Shown here piece after piece: positions 33,414 to 46,160 of a DNA stretch of 64,000 nucleotides (positions within the stretch are counted from its first letter, which is position 1; each line of letters begins with the position of its first letter). A model generated the notes under the pieces. The model made no database searches and was not told the DNA's origin. It saw only the letters and a list, made by a program, of their open reading frames with translations. Location of the stretch: NCBI GenBank assembly GCA_037892935.1, contig JAYXKI010000006.1, positions 744,001-808,000 on the forward strand, read 5' to 3'. The stretch comes from Phlebopus portentosus (lineage: Eukaryota > Basidiomycota > Agaricomycetes > Boletales > Boletinellaceae). The position numbers were made by a program, and so were the translations under genes.

Positions 33414-34401
33414 GCCCTGAGCCAAATTTACCAATATAGCGAGCACGCGATGGACAGGTTTACTCACACTCACAGCGAGATTTTGATAAATTCAGTGGAG
33501 TATATGCACAGGATCAACCTTGCGACTAGGATGACTAGGAGAATTGAGTAAGACTGGGATGAGGTGCGAGAGGACGGGAATGAAGCATGCGTTTCGAAGT
33601 AAAATGGTTTGGAACACCTCGCTTTATACGTTGTGGATAAGAAGGATTCAGCTATTGTCATACGGGTACCAAGCAGCAATATAGAAGAATGTTGATGCAT
33701 TGCTCAGCTGTCCTCACATCCGGGAGTATCCAGGTATAAAGACCGTTGCATATCAGAGAATGCTCAGACACCAATGATCTTCCAAAGCTTTGCACACAGC
33801 TCTAGTAGCTGCGGTCAAAGTGAAGTCTTATCAATCTTGCTTTGTGATGACGGAATACGCACGTGGCATTGGAAGATCATTCGGTAACCTCTGAACAACA
33901 GTACCAAAGCTTCAATGAGAACAGTGAGAAATGGCGACAAGTATCAATATCCGTCTGTGAGGTAGGCTCGTAGTTGATGAAATACATCCGCAAGGCACGA
34001 GGACCAGTGTTACGAATCCTTGATCGTCCCGACAGTATGATTGAAATCTCTTTCTCCTGATCTCATCGGCAACCATCATCAGCACATTGACGCAATGGAT
34101 CACAGTGCGAGTAACAGATTCTCGAAGTTGTTTGTAGGCATGTCCGGAGATATATTGCTATGAAATGCCATCCAATCATCATCGAGCTGGAATCCTCAAG
34201 TGATACCTCAAGACCGAAGCAAAGAGCTCTGATGATCAAGTGGAGTGATGACAATATGAAAAACCAGCAAAGAATCAGCACGAAAGCTTTTTCTGTCCGA
34301 GATGGTCGTTGAGCGGATGGATATAAGAAAGAAAGCATCCTCGGCTGGCATGTGATTTCCCTTCACTTCACAGAAAGTCACGCGTCGACCATTGGTCCAT
34401 G
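33414..34401. other. Gene-free stretch upstream of the H fragment
   Basis: 988 bp. No remnant of a P partner gene or of the H 5' exons was found. Minus-strand frames at 33470-33700 and 34063-34338 have no recognisable similarity. Confidence 0.4.
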
Positions 34402-35716
34402 CTCTTCTGGACATATCTGGTGGTTTCCTTCTGTTACATCGGTGCGTGTTCGGTCTCTGAGAAAGGCTAATGTCTGACAGTCCGTAAGGGACGATCTGGC
34501 CCATTGCTTTGAGCACTCTGTTTCTGAAGTTGTGAAATCAATTCGGGAGCAATTCACGAAGAGCCGAAGTGACACCAAAACCACGGTATTTCTTCTATTC
34601 TTAACGCGTAGCTTTCTTTTGACCAAGATGCATGAAAGCCCGTCTGGTTGGTCGGGGGCTTTGGTAACAGTGCTTATCTTCAGAGGGAGCTGCGTAGAGC
34701 ATTCGAACAAAGTGGGACCAGGATCCAAACGCCAGACACGAGTCTGTAAGTCAGAAAAACTCATAAGTACTCTTGGCGACACGATTTCTAATTGGTTCAT
34801 TAGTTCCAAGGCTGTTGCGAACGGAACTATTCTTCATTACCTTGATGGGACCGTCGTAGCACGAGTTTGCCCGACGACCTATGGCACGTATTGCTACACC
34901 CGTTATAACCGTCTACGCTCCGATCACCGGGAGAGACCTGACCTTGTCGAACACGAATCGGATGGCGACTTTATAGGTCCGATATTCGATCCCATTGCTG
35001 AGAAGGTACACCAATTCTTCTGAGATACAGCAAACGTGCTTCTACATATTCTCTTGGGGATCTTCTATAGAAGTCATGAGGACGTTTTCCTGTAGTTACA
35101 AAAGGAAAGCCACCTCGAGAGCAAGCGCATCTCGATGCAATGCAGAACTCTTGTGCTACGACGGTGACCTTCCGGCACCATATTGGTACAATGAAAATAA
35201 AGGTATCCTGACAGACCTCGGTTGAGGTGGATGTCTAACTTCTTTGAATAGACAAATTCAAAACGATTTTCAAACTGGAAGCCGACCTTTCTTCCTTGTG
35301 GGATACTCTTGATCGTGGCACATCGTTGTTCGAGGTTATCCTTAACCCCACGTTTAGGCCTTACAAGTACCTGGTTTTCGACATAGAGCTCAAGTTTGGG
35401 ACAACCGAGGTAGAAGCAAGGATCAAGTGGGAAGAAAATGTCCGTCGATTCACTCTTGTTTCTTGCTTCAGGGTGCTGATAACTTTTTCAGGGTATCGTG
35501 AAATAGTAAGTCGTGCCGATATTCAGACTGACCTCCTTCTCATCATTTCGATGTTACAGTGGCCCAGCAAAGATCCTTTGGCTCGAATGAGCTCGCAGGA
35601 TAGAAATCCTTATGTCCCTCATTATTTTTTTCCGGTTTGTTCTCCTATGCAATTCTTTGATTTTAAGCTGTTATCCGTATCCTTCTTACCGGTGCTGGAT
35701 CACTGTTGATATTCCA
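34402..35716 (+). pseudogene. 5'-truncated Hsp70-like copy (H5 fragment)
   Basis: From 34402 the sequence is nearly identical to H3 from 20630: end of exon 6, exons 7-11 and introns included. Preserved parts include LAHCFEHSVSEVV, SKAVANGTILHYLDGTVVAR, APYWYNENK and FDIELKFGTTEVEARIKW. Exons 1-5, the phosphate-1 and phosphate-2 loops, start and promoter are absent, so no ATPase can be made. After the last conserved codons one base is missing from a T-run, which extends the frame to about 35709. The high identity, introns included, marks a recent DNA-level duplication rather than retrocopying. Confidence 0.85.
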
Positions 35717-36309
35717 GAGCAATTGTAATTTTACTTCTACAAATCGAGATTTGAAAGCCGGTCCAGGTCCCAGTTGGTCAAAATTGAAGTACTTTTTGCG
35801 TTACAGTAACGTGCTATTTCGTCTCCTCGAATGATAACTCACTAAAGCGTATAACATGCTGCCATACTGACACCCCCTTAGGGGTCGCGCAATGCTTACT
35901 ACTTACTAGCCTGAGTCCTCGCCAGAACTGGGCGAATAAAATCAATAAAAGAAATATTTGTTCAGACATGAAATCGTTTGTAGTTGAATAGTAAGTGGAC
36001 GTATTATTTGCTTGTTTTGGCAAGACATTTTCAACCAGCTACAAAGTGGACCAGCAAAGACACATCATAACTTGGTTTGCGTGGAGGGGTTTCTTTGATT
36101 CCCCCGCTTCGTCTTTCACGCCAGTTGGTTTTGATATGCAAACGTTTTGGACTTGTAGTCATTAGTGTCTATTCGTCTTCTTTCTCACTGGCGCCAGGTC
36201 ACAGATGCGGCATACGTATGGATACGAACTTAGTCTCAGAAATTTCACGTGTCGCTGGCAAGGTTGGCAGACAAACGAATAAACATTTACCGAGTTAGAA
36301 CTGAAATAA

Positions 36310-37225
36310 AGTCATCAAGCACGCGACTATGTTAAAGTCAGCGTCCGAAATCGATAAGTTCTCCGAAACTAAAACCGTTCAGGATCGGACAATGCTTATC
36401 CCCTAGCCGGGGGTCAATCTCGATTAATGAGACGGCGACTCAAGGCGCACGTACGTGGAAAGAAGAAACGAAAAGAAGGCGACGGGAACAGAGAACTTAG
36501 TCAAGTCTGGACTGGTCAGGAAAGATAACAACAGCAACGCAGCACGGCGATGGGCGAACTAGATCTTATTGCGCTCTTTCACCCTTTCATCAATCTAAGT
36601 AAAATAAGTAACGGAGTCAGATAAGTCTAAGTGTTACGGACACAAGCGAATACATAAGAAGAAACATCCCAAGGAGTCTTGATATATTTTCCTTTTTGAA
36701 ATTTAGGTTCGCGGCTAAGGAGCTCTAAGGCGTTTCAAGAGGCGAACGTAAGAACTCGAGTCACTACGCTCATTCGTGTGCCTTGCGCTATATTACGCTA
36801 AGCGAAGTAGTCGGTAGTTTGTGTGCCTGAGATAGGATTTTGGATGTTTTTGCAAGCGAGTACGGATCGCGAGTACGGATCGTGGTCTGATGAGTTGAGA
36901 CGCAGGACGCTCACCATAACCAAAGTAGTACTTATTCGACGCGTGTTGCTAAGTGTGGAATGAAGGCGAGACGAACAGGAGAATATTCGGTAGATGAATA
37001 CTTATTCTCCAGTAGCACCAATTCGAGACTGTCGCAGATAAATGAGAAGTCATTTGCATTTGGTCGGAGTGAGCTGAGCTGACGTTGAATGATTTCGGTT
37101 TGCCTTACTAAATCGTCGAGACGGAAGCAAATGACGCTTGAATATTGGGGTCACGAAGCTTCACGTTTAGTCCTTGATCGGAGAGGTCAAGGGGTCCCAA
37201 ACCCGTCGACAGGTACGATATTTAG
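36310..37225. repeat. 0.9 kb non-coding repeat, copy B
   Basis: This is the counterpart of 26868-27795, with extra small indels, for example a CGAGTACGGAT duplication near 36860. In both copies it lies downstream of an H sequence (H4 and the H5 fragment). The 83-codon frame of copy A is interrupted here. No gene is seen in the flanking 35717-36309. Confidence 0.7.
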
Positions 37226-37931
37226 CGAAAAGTCTTGACGAAGTGCGACGTGATAGGCGCCCACCGTAACCGACTCGGATGCAAGGCCCGATGAGAGTGG
37301 AGTATTTACAAATCAAAACCTTCCGTAAATACAATACTGTAAGTGAAAGTGAATACAGTGTAGATACGTACGCTTGAAATAACGAATATAATACAAATGC
37401 TTTTATGCTTTCTGATCGGTGATCGTTTCTGCAAGTTCTTCCGCGAAGCTGAGTACATAGAATGATAAATTAGACAAAGGGACGACAAGGAGAGCGGATT
37501 GAATGTGCAAAAAATATCGCTCACTCATTCACTCGCTTGCAGGCGATTTGGTTCTCCTCTTGGATACGAAATCATGATCCCGTAAACTGCGAAGAAACTC
37601 GGGAAGACGTCCGGCCGGGATCGACTGAATCTCCTCAAAGTGGACTAGAGACTTTGCAATCTCAACACACGATGGGAAACAGACTTTATTTGATAAGTAG
37701 CGATGACGTGATTCAAATAAAGACAATCGCGGTCTAGAATTTCCAACGCGGCTTCTTTTTTCTTCTCGATCGATCGTTCGAAGGAAGGAGGAAAGTTTGG
37801 CTTGGGGAGGTGGTAAGAGTAAGCTTCTGTCAAGTGACAGAGCTTGTCAGTCAGGTCAGAAGCTTCTCTTCAAGGCGACGTATTCCCATCGTGCCGTCAG
37901 CCCGAAAAAAAAAAACCGAAAAGACGGGATA
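37226..37931. other. Gene-free stretch
   Basis: 706 bp. Minus-strand frames at 37529-37833 look protein-like but lack an ATG and a good intron. Nothing is firmly supported. Confidence 0.4.
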
Positions 37932-38544
37932 AGATACAGGAAGTATAAACTCGACTACCCGTGACGCGAGTCGCGAGACCCTGACTTACCTCATTCGGTA
38001 CCACAACACAACACCTTAATTCTGCCTCTCATGTTGCACAAACATAGAATTGGACTCCACAGATATCTTCAGACTGAAATTAGCTACACATCTACGGTTT
38101 TAATTTTTGAAAATATTAGGAATTGGCTTCCCAATTATGGAAATAAAACCTTTTGTGCCAAACAACCCAGAATTTATTTTCCAGCCTTCTGGCAAAGTTT
38201 CGGAAATTCTCAAACCAAGATTTTTGCCGCTTCCGGCTGTTACCGGATGACTAATTTAAATCATATATAGTAACTTAAGATATTACTAAGTACAATTAAG
38301 TAAGCAATACTTCCAATGGGTCTCAAGAGTGCTTCAAACAATACAATAAGGGTGTAAACTGCATAAAGACTCTATATTCACCCTTCTAAGTGCCTCCACA
38401 TGAACTACAAGTGGTTTTCAAGCATTCGGAAAATTCAACCTCGAGATTTTTGCCACAGGGTCCTTCCTAATTGGGTTAGTACAGGGTCCATCAGGGTCAT
38501 CGGGTCACGCGTGACGGGTAGTCGAGTTTATACTTCCTGTATCT
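37932..38544. mobile_element. MITE-like element with TIRs and TA target duplication
   Basis: The left end, AGATACAGGAAGTATAAACT from 37932, is an inverted copy of the right end (AGTTTATACTTCCTGTATCT, ending at 38544). Pairing is perfect for about 32 bp and continues imperfectly to about 55 bp (GACGCGAG...GACCCTG). The dinucleotide TA flanks both ends (37930-37931 and 38545-38546), as left by Tc1/mariner-type transposases. The interior is A/T-rich and has no transposase, so it is non-autonomous and 613 bp long. Confidence 0.8.
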
Positions 38545-38546
38545 TA

Positions 38547-39875
38547 GCACGGATAACAGAAGTAACCGTAACCGTATCGTGTCATGCTGCCGAGAGTAAA
38601 GTACAATATTTTACCGCAGCAAAGAACTCATCTGATGGACGAAGTCTCGTCGGAGGAGTTTATTCGCCGAGCATCGGGCAAAAGAGTAAGTATTATAAAT
38701 GTAGCAACAGGACGAGTTTGGATAATTATGGATAAGTCAGAACATACGATGCGGGAAGATATATATGGAAGGAGAGGACATGGACGGGTGCACTTTGCAG
38801 CGCTTGGTCGGAGGAGTGTCCGCGTGGCAATAAGAAATATAGACAAAACGAGGGATCTGGTAGAATACACGACACGAATCGTCTGACGACAAAAGGGATC
38901 GGGTGGTACAGTATAAGCCGGGCAGCGAATGTAAAACGCTTGCAGCCCTGGAGATCTGGATAAGCGAAACGATTGATCGCGACCGGAAACAAAAAGAACT
39001 TGCGTAGGAAATTAGATGGGCGTACTTGGCATTTGAGGACAGAGGTCTTTCAGGCGTTGAAGTGAACGAGAGAGGATGAACTATCGAATGGATGACTGAT
39101 GATGCAAGAGCAAGACGAAGGCTAGAAGGCGGCGCGTGTAACTACAGTTGTACGCGTACGTCTGTGTCGCTGTTAGGGTTTACTTCAGACGAACTTCTTG
39201 CAGATCGGGATTGATGGCTGATGCCGAGACAGATGCCGACTGTCCCATCCATCAATCTGGCACATGATCGGGATGACGATCTTCTGTTTCGAAAGCTTAC
39301 TATTATGTAATCTGAAGCACACCATCCCATTCGCGGTGATTCAGCGCCCGACCGGACAAAATAAACCAAAAATAATACGATCAGAAAATAAAAATAAAAG
39401 ACAAAATAAGATGAAGAAGATGAAGAATCAGAAACCGAGGAAAGAGGGCCAAGAGTGCGAAAGAGAGAGACGAGGAAAATAAGAGAAATAAGGTACGGGG
39501 ATGGAAGGGTCGGGTCGAAGAAGGAGCGTAATTGAAATTGAATATACATTACACTTACACTAGTACTGGCCCGCCATAGGCCCGTTCGCGCGCAATTCAT
39601 CCTTATCCCCACCTTGGGCTCTCTCTCCCTCTTCTCCCTTCCCCGCCTCGTGCGCTCAACGCGCTGTCGCTCGAAGCGCGGAGGACACATCCAAGTCAGT
39701 CTGCGCATGACGCGCGCGCCTAGAGCTTGCTATACCGAGTCTACTAAATCTAGATAAAATATCAAGCGCGCGTGTTCTTCCCTCTTGTGCTTCTCGCGCT
39801 AGTAGTTCATCCATCCTATTACAATTTCGAGCTGAGCCAAACTCTGTCTCTCTCCCCGTCTCCGTCATCCTCTCA
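38547..39875. other. Intergenic, long promoter region of the transcription factor gene
   Basis: 1.3 kb. A 100-codon frame at 38584-38886 has no supporting feature. From 39540 on the sequence is pyrimidine-rich and CpG-containing up to the start at 39876, typical of a long 5' UTR and promoter. Confidence 0.4.
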
Positions 39876-42800
39876 ATGGTCATGGACTCACAAGGTCCTC
39901 TCGATGGTCATCCTCATGGTCCTGGGAGCACCGGCGGCGGCATGAGTGGAAGCAACAAGCGTCCGTATGAAGGGAGCAGTAGCGAGAGCGTAGTCAGCTT
40001 TGCCACAGACAGCGTCAGTGTCACCCAGAACTCGGTCCTCTCTGGTAGCGTTGCCAACTCCGTCGTCGGTCCAGATGGGAAGCGCCCTGTCAAGTCGTCG
40101 GTTTCTTCAATGTGCGTGTCGATCTTGTTGTATTCATTCCCGCTAATCCAATATGTCCTCAATCTCCTCTTCCCCCGCGATGTCCGTAACATAGAGGCTG
40201 TCGTCAGCGTATAACCGTCGTCTGTGCCGAGGTACGTCTCGTCTCTCTCCCCAACAGCTCGCGTTGCTCTTTGCTCCTCTCTTTCGCTGCCAGTTGCACT
40301 AAATTTACCTTTTCTTTTTTTTTGCGCTTGGCAGTGTAAACGTCTCAAGCTCAAATGCGACAGACACACACCTTGTGGTTCCTGTACCAAACGGGACACA
40401 GTCGCGAAATGCATATACTCCCAGGCCGCAGCTGAGAAAGTGTACGTCCCTCGTCCACCTCTCTTCCCCCTATTCACGAAAATAACTTGAATTTTGACAT
40501 CCCACACTTCGATACCCGACTCGTCCGGCGTTGTCGCCCTCATCCTCACCCCTGTCTCCCCTGCGCGCTCTCGCATTGTCGTGTCACGTTTGCCTCCCTT
40601 GCCTCGTACCTTGATGTATCTGGGCGATTTTGACCAACGATTGACGGCGACGATGATGCTGCCGCCTCTATCTGAACCCCCTCGAATACCTCGCCCGCGT
40701 CGCCCTCCACGCATTCACAGAGATGTCCAGTCGCTCAACATCCGTCTGCAGGCCGTGGAAGGCAAGCTGAGCGGCATATCGCTTCCTTCCGATCCGACTT
40801 CGTCTTCTAGCGCCGGTCCTTCTCATGCGCAGAAGAAACCTTCTTTGCCTGGTCTAGCAGCACCTTTACCTGCTTCTACGGCACCGGCTCAGCAGCGTGC
40901 ATTTATTGCCGTAGGTGCCCACGGCTCCTCGGTCTCTGTGAATTTGGAAGGTGTTGCGGGATTGTGGGTCGATCATTTAGGCTTGAGTAAGGCTTTGGTG
41001 CCGGTGCGTGATACGCCTCCCTCGATAGGTGAGCTCGACTTGGAGCGGCTGGGTGTCAGAATAGTGCGTCAAGCTGGCGGGAGTGGGATCGATCTACGAC
41101 CATCTTCGTACCCCGGCATTCCAGCGGAGGGCCTGCTCCAATTTATAGAAGAGTACACGGAGCTCTTTCGCGTCCCTGCTTCCCGAGTTATGACTTCCGA
41201 GACGATCGCTGGTGATGATCGTGATCGTGACATCGAGTATGGAGGGGAAGAAGGCGAAGACGAGGCCGGTGATCAGGTGGGAGTTTCCCCGAAGCTTGTT
41301 TATCATAGCTTCCCTCCCGCCCATATTCGCATGGAGATCTACAAGCGCCTCGAGCAACATCACTTCATGTCTCCGTCTGTCAATTTCATGGTGTTTAAGA
41401 ACCGGATAGAGGAAATGTGCTCCTGGGCTGAGGCGGAGCTCAACAGGACTGCGTCTGGGAGTGGAAGTGAGAATGGAAGGAGGGACGAGCTGCTTCCGAC
41501 GACATCAACGACGAATACATCTGGTCCACCGGCAACGACATCAAGTGCAGTAGCAACAGCAACAAACACCACGATGACGACAACGGCGACAGGGACATTG
41601 CCACCCTCGCACAGTTTCTTCGCGGTTGCTTGTTTCGGTATTGCCCTCGGTGCACGATGCTGGGTCATAGAGCAGGAAGTGCTCGGTCGAACTTCAGGTT
41701 CGAAGTCATCTGGGACCGATCTTGCTTGCAGCCCGGGTCCTTCAAACCTGGGTGGGAGTACGAATACTTACGACCCATCAATGCCACCTCCCCCGCTTCC
41801 ATTATCCTCATTCGACACCGGCGGATCTAATTCCCCGGCTTCCCCTGTCTCTGGTCCCGCAACCTTACACGGTGAGAGCTCTTCAGCAGTGCACCTTGAC
41901 CCCTCATTACCAGGAAAGCTCTATCGCATAGCAAAGTTCTCTCTCCAATTAGCTGTAGAGTGTGCAGGATATGAGGTGTTTGATACGGACTACATCCACG
42001 CCAAGTGTCTTCAAGCGCGATATCTACTAGGCTCGCATCACGGGCTTGGTGAAGGTGCGGATTTGCTACGCGACTTCGGCGTCGGGAGGCGGAAGAAGGT
42101 CGAGAAGCGGAAGCAGAAAGCCCGGCCAAACGGCGGAACCGAGCACGCTCAGCGGCTCGACGAAGAGAGGCTAGACGCAGTCATGGACGATGCGTTTGCT
42201 GCCTCCGCTGCTGCGGAATCACCCTCCGATAATAACTCGCCAAAGAAGAAGGGCAAAGAGAAAGAATCAGCACGTGGGCCTGCACTAGCGCTCGCGCCTG
42301 AGATGTTTGGCGTTGTGGGCAACGCAGTTGCGAACGCGCGGATGATGGGTCTCAATCACGATCCTGAGCTTACAGGAGGCGGGAGGTTCTCAGCGTATGA
42401 GGTTGAAATGCGCAGACGGCTGTGGTGGGAGCTCGTCATCCACGATGCGTACGTATCTCGTTCGCCGCTTTTGTCTTCATTCATTCATTGATTTCTCCGC
42501 AAATGAATATCACTTGGCGCGCTCTTGTTCCTATTTTTATACACGCATTTTGCTTACTGACCTCCCCTTAATGTGCGTTTTTGAACGAATAAACAAACAG
42601 ATTCGTAGCAGAATGTTTAGGCGAGAGTCCGTTCATAAATGACGACAGAGCAACGACGGAGTTGCCTGCCGACGTGGACGAAGAGAGCTTTGGTCCGGAT
42701 TCTGCGAATCGACCTGCTCCGAATATCGAGTCGATGCATGGGAATATTGAGGGCTTCATCCAACGGTGCCGGTCAGTTTCATTTTTCATCGTTTATGGTT

Positions 42801-44824
42801 CATGAAAACCGAATCAATTTCTTCTCTCTCTCCTGCTGATTCCGTTTTTTGCTTGCAGGCTCGTGGCTCTAGGGAAGAAGTTGAAGCGGAAACTCGCTGC
42901 GTTCAAAGAACTCCATCCAGTTGCAGGTCCTGTCGAAACGCGCGAGTTACTTCTGTCGATGAAAGCCGAGATTGCAAGATGGCAGGAGAACCTATCGGAC
43001 CACCTAAAGTTGAAAGAAATACCTTCCAATGCACATAACATCAAGGCCACGGCGTCTCCGTCTTCGAAACGTCCTCCGAGTAGTCCACCTGAGCGGGATA
43101 ATCGGGAAGGAGAGGAGTCTCCGCACCTTATTGCGATACGTTGTCGGCTTGCTATATCCGCTCGGCATCTTTTCATGAATCTCTGTCTTGCCGTGACGAA
43201 AGATAGCAGGCCTGATGGGACTGCTGATTCGAGGAGCAAGGACGATTATTCGGAGAAGACCTTCGATACACTCATGATGCTCGAGCCGGCTGTGTACATC
43301 GTGCGAGTGTGGCGGTATTTGCATTCAGTTTATCGTAACGAGCATCCCGCACTATTCATGTGCTACGCGTTTACAAGGGAGCTCTTCAATGCAGCAGTCG
43401 TGTTAGGCCATCTGGCGATCAAGCATCCGTTATTCGCCCCTCGTGCTCTGGCATCTTTGAGACTAGCGAGCGAGACGATGCGTGATCCTTCCGTGCTCAC
43501 TAGCAAGCGCCCTTCCTCGCATTCAGAAGAGAACGACAATCTGCCAAGCGAAGCTGTGAGGATTATCGAAGAGCTGATTATGAAAGCCGAGGCAGCGGAG
43601 GAGGCCGCGAATTTGGAGTTTGGCGATCTGGGTCCGACGAGTATCGGCACGCCGTCGATGATGAAGCGGAAACACGAGGAAGTGGAAGCTGCGAGCTCGG
43701 ACCTCATGTATCATTTCAGGTTCCCGTTCGTTGGGCCAAGCGTTGTCAGTGCGGGTCCTCCAGCAGCAACTCCGAATCCGAACCCGGTTCCGATCGCAAA
43801 TGTTGCGCTGCCTTTGACGAATGGAGCGGCGAACGCAACAGCGAGCACGAGGAATGGAGCCTCCAGTTCTCGGACAAAGCATGCGGCTGGGACTGTAGTG
43901 GATGTTGCGACAACGGGTGATCCGAGGCCGGTGACGTCGAAGCTCAAGTCGTCCCGTCCGCAGCTCTCGATACGCAACAGGAATCGCAAAGACTCATCCC
44001 GCGCACGGGCGAACAGCACCGCCTCGCAGCGTTCGGACGCCTCGCACGTGCTCCCGCCCTCGAGCTTGTCTTCTACGCACGGTCATGGTGTTCCGCCGAA
44101 TCGTCTTCCCTCCGTCGAGCCATCGACTCCGCTGCTTGGTCCGACGTCTTATCCGGTTCCACTGTCTACGACACCTGGTCCTGGTCCACCGCATTACAAT
44201 TCTCCGCCTGGGACAAGCGGTGGGTCGTCTTCGCAGCCGCCACCACCGCCAAGCAATGGTGGTGAATTCCCCTCGGGCTTCCGCGACACGGGAAACTTTC
44301 ACGGTGCATCGCCTGCTTCGTACGGCCCGCCGTTCCCTCCTCAGAGTGGGCCGTCGTTGCCCGTACCATCTCAAGTCGGATTCGACAGCTTCAATATGGA
44401 ATCGTCCGATCAGAGACATGATAGCATATCGTTGGGCAGCGGCGAGGCATCGTCCTTTGGCTTCAGCTCCACCAATGGGATAGACAGACCAGGTCCAGTC
44501 GGGATGCATCAACCATCTGGTTTCGACAACTTAGGTGGTACGTTCACTCGTATGCTCTCCAATTCCCTTTACCCACCCTATTTTCTATTTATAGGTTTGC
44601 CGCGTCCACTATCAGAGCCTCCTCAAGATCGTCCCTTCCCGAGGAACCTCGTTGGGAGTCGGCCTCATAATCGTGATACAGACGACCGGATGGGTCCCCC
44701 AATACAACCGCTCGAGCATCAACCGCATTCGCATTCGCATCCTTCTTTACATCCGCCGCAGGCCTACCATCCGCCTATGCAACAGGGCTGGAATGACTAC
44801 CCGTCATGGCCGTATTATCCATGA
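39876..44824 (+). CDS. Zn2Cys6 fungal transcription factor
   Basis: Seven exons (39876-40111, 40195-40231, 40335-40441, 40721-42448, 42601-42771, 42859-44537, 44595-44824) give 1395 residues in frame. The zinc cluster VVCAECKRLKLKCDRHTPCG...CTKRDTVAKC (about residues 85-120) has all six cysteines and is rebuilt across two introns. It is followed by a short coiled coil (VQSLNIRLQAVEGKL), as in Gal4-type dimers. The middle part has the fungal_trans pattern: YHSFPPAHIRMEIYKRLEQH, AKCLQARYLLGSHH, ANARMMGLNHDPEL, EMRRRLWWELVIHDAFVAEC. The long C-terminus is Ser/Pro/Gly-rich and disordered, probably activating. It acts in the nucleus; target genes are unknown. The last intron (57 nt) is a multiple of three without stops, so retention is possible. 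Confidence 0.9.
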
Positions 44825-46160
44825 TGGTGACGCTTTCCGTTGCCTTAATTCGCAAGAGATATAACCCGTTTACGCACGTGTCTTTCTGACTGTCTGTCTC
44901 CTTACTTATCTCCTTCTCCGGCTTGATATCTCCCTTCATGCCCGAATGAAACGAAATCACCATGATTATTTGTTTGTTGTCCGTCTATTCTAGATGCAGT
45001 TCTGTTTTCCTTATTTTCCTTCCGTTTTCGTTTCATCATACTTACTCTCCTGTGTACCCGAAGAGATTCAAGCCCCGATCCAAAGCCCGAATCAAAATCC
45101 CCAAGCCCAAGCTCAAGAGTAGCCAGACACTCCGATTTTCAGTCTGGTTATTCGTCTTTCTGATTTATTTCATTCATGACCATTTGCATGCTCATCCATG
45201 GTCCGCCCCCTTCGTAATTATTTTTCTTGGATTAGTCTTACATTTCTCCCTTCGGTTCTTTTTTTCGTTTGTTTCTGCGTATTCCTTCTTGGTTCTTCCG
45301 TCCTTCCTACCCATAGACGTACTACTCTAAGTGACGTACTTCCTATATTTCCTACCTCTATCCCACTTTCTCCGGCCCAATGGCTTTATACATCTATATG
45401 CATTATTTTATGTGCTGTGCTCGGCCACACTCTCCTACTTCGCAATCCCACCCTCATTCCACTCCCATCTCCTGACTCCTGACTCCCATCTGCTACATCC
45501 TATTTCATCCCAAGTTGGGATTTGAAATTCGGCTTACCTCTCATCAACCCGCCTCATCTCGTCCCAACTCATCTACATATCTGCCCGAGCCTTTTGTTGT
45601 CTTTGCATCTTTGTGGCATGGTTATCGTAAAGGATGGACTTATAGATTCGACTGGAATGATAAGTCTTTTTCGTTTGGGCTCCAGATTATATATTTTGCG
45701 CTCTGCAGTACCGTCAGGAGCAAACAAAAAGAATCTAAGTCGGATAGACCTGATATACCATCACTACCACACGTCTGGAATTAGATTTAGATTTAGAAAC
45801 GAAAATATGGCTGCAGGTCGTTACAGCAGGCGACACATTTCTTACTTACAATCTACAACAACAGAGATCGCTCAACGGACTGCAGAATTCTTCAATTGAC
45901 AATAGCACGGAAACAATTACACATACGAAACTGATCTAATACTTCGAGATGATGTGTCGAGAATAGAAAGCTGCCTGAAAGTCTGTGACAAGTAGAAAAT
46001 ACTAAGCAAGATGCCTGTGGTACAATATATGTGAAGTGTAGTATAGGTAGAACAGAAAAAAGAATGCAAGCTGTCAGGTCGTTGTATGTATATTCGTAAA
46101 AAAAAAAAAAAAAAGGCAGAGCTGCCAAACCTGTGTTGATCCAGCTCCTTCCGAGCAGAA
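44825..46160. other. Intergenic, convergent 3' ends
   Basis: 1.3 kb, very T/C-rich from 44980 to 45530, then a 17-base A run at about 46098-46114 just past the SPT2 stop. No gene is recognised. Confidence 0.5.

Noticed and set aside
37529..37833. Two minus-strand frames that could join into a protein of about 100 residues
   Set aside because: The first frame has no ATG (it opens with TTG and meets a stop upstream) and the only intron possible has poor signals.
38584..38886. 100-codon plus-strand frame with protein-like composition (MLPRVKYNILPQQ...)
   Set aside because: No similarity, no introns, no promoter signal, and it abuts a MITE. Chance frames of this length are expected in the window.
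40494..42491. Single-frame reading of the transcription factor from 40494
   Set aside because: The N-terminal part reads through an intron. Splicing at 40442-40720 restores the zinc cluster followed by VDVQSLNIRLQ, as in known relatives.
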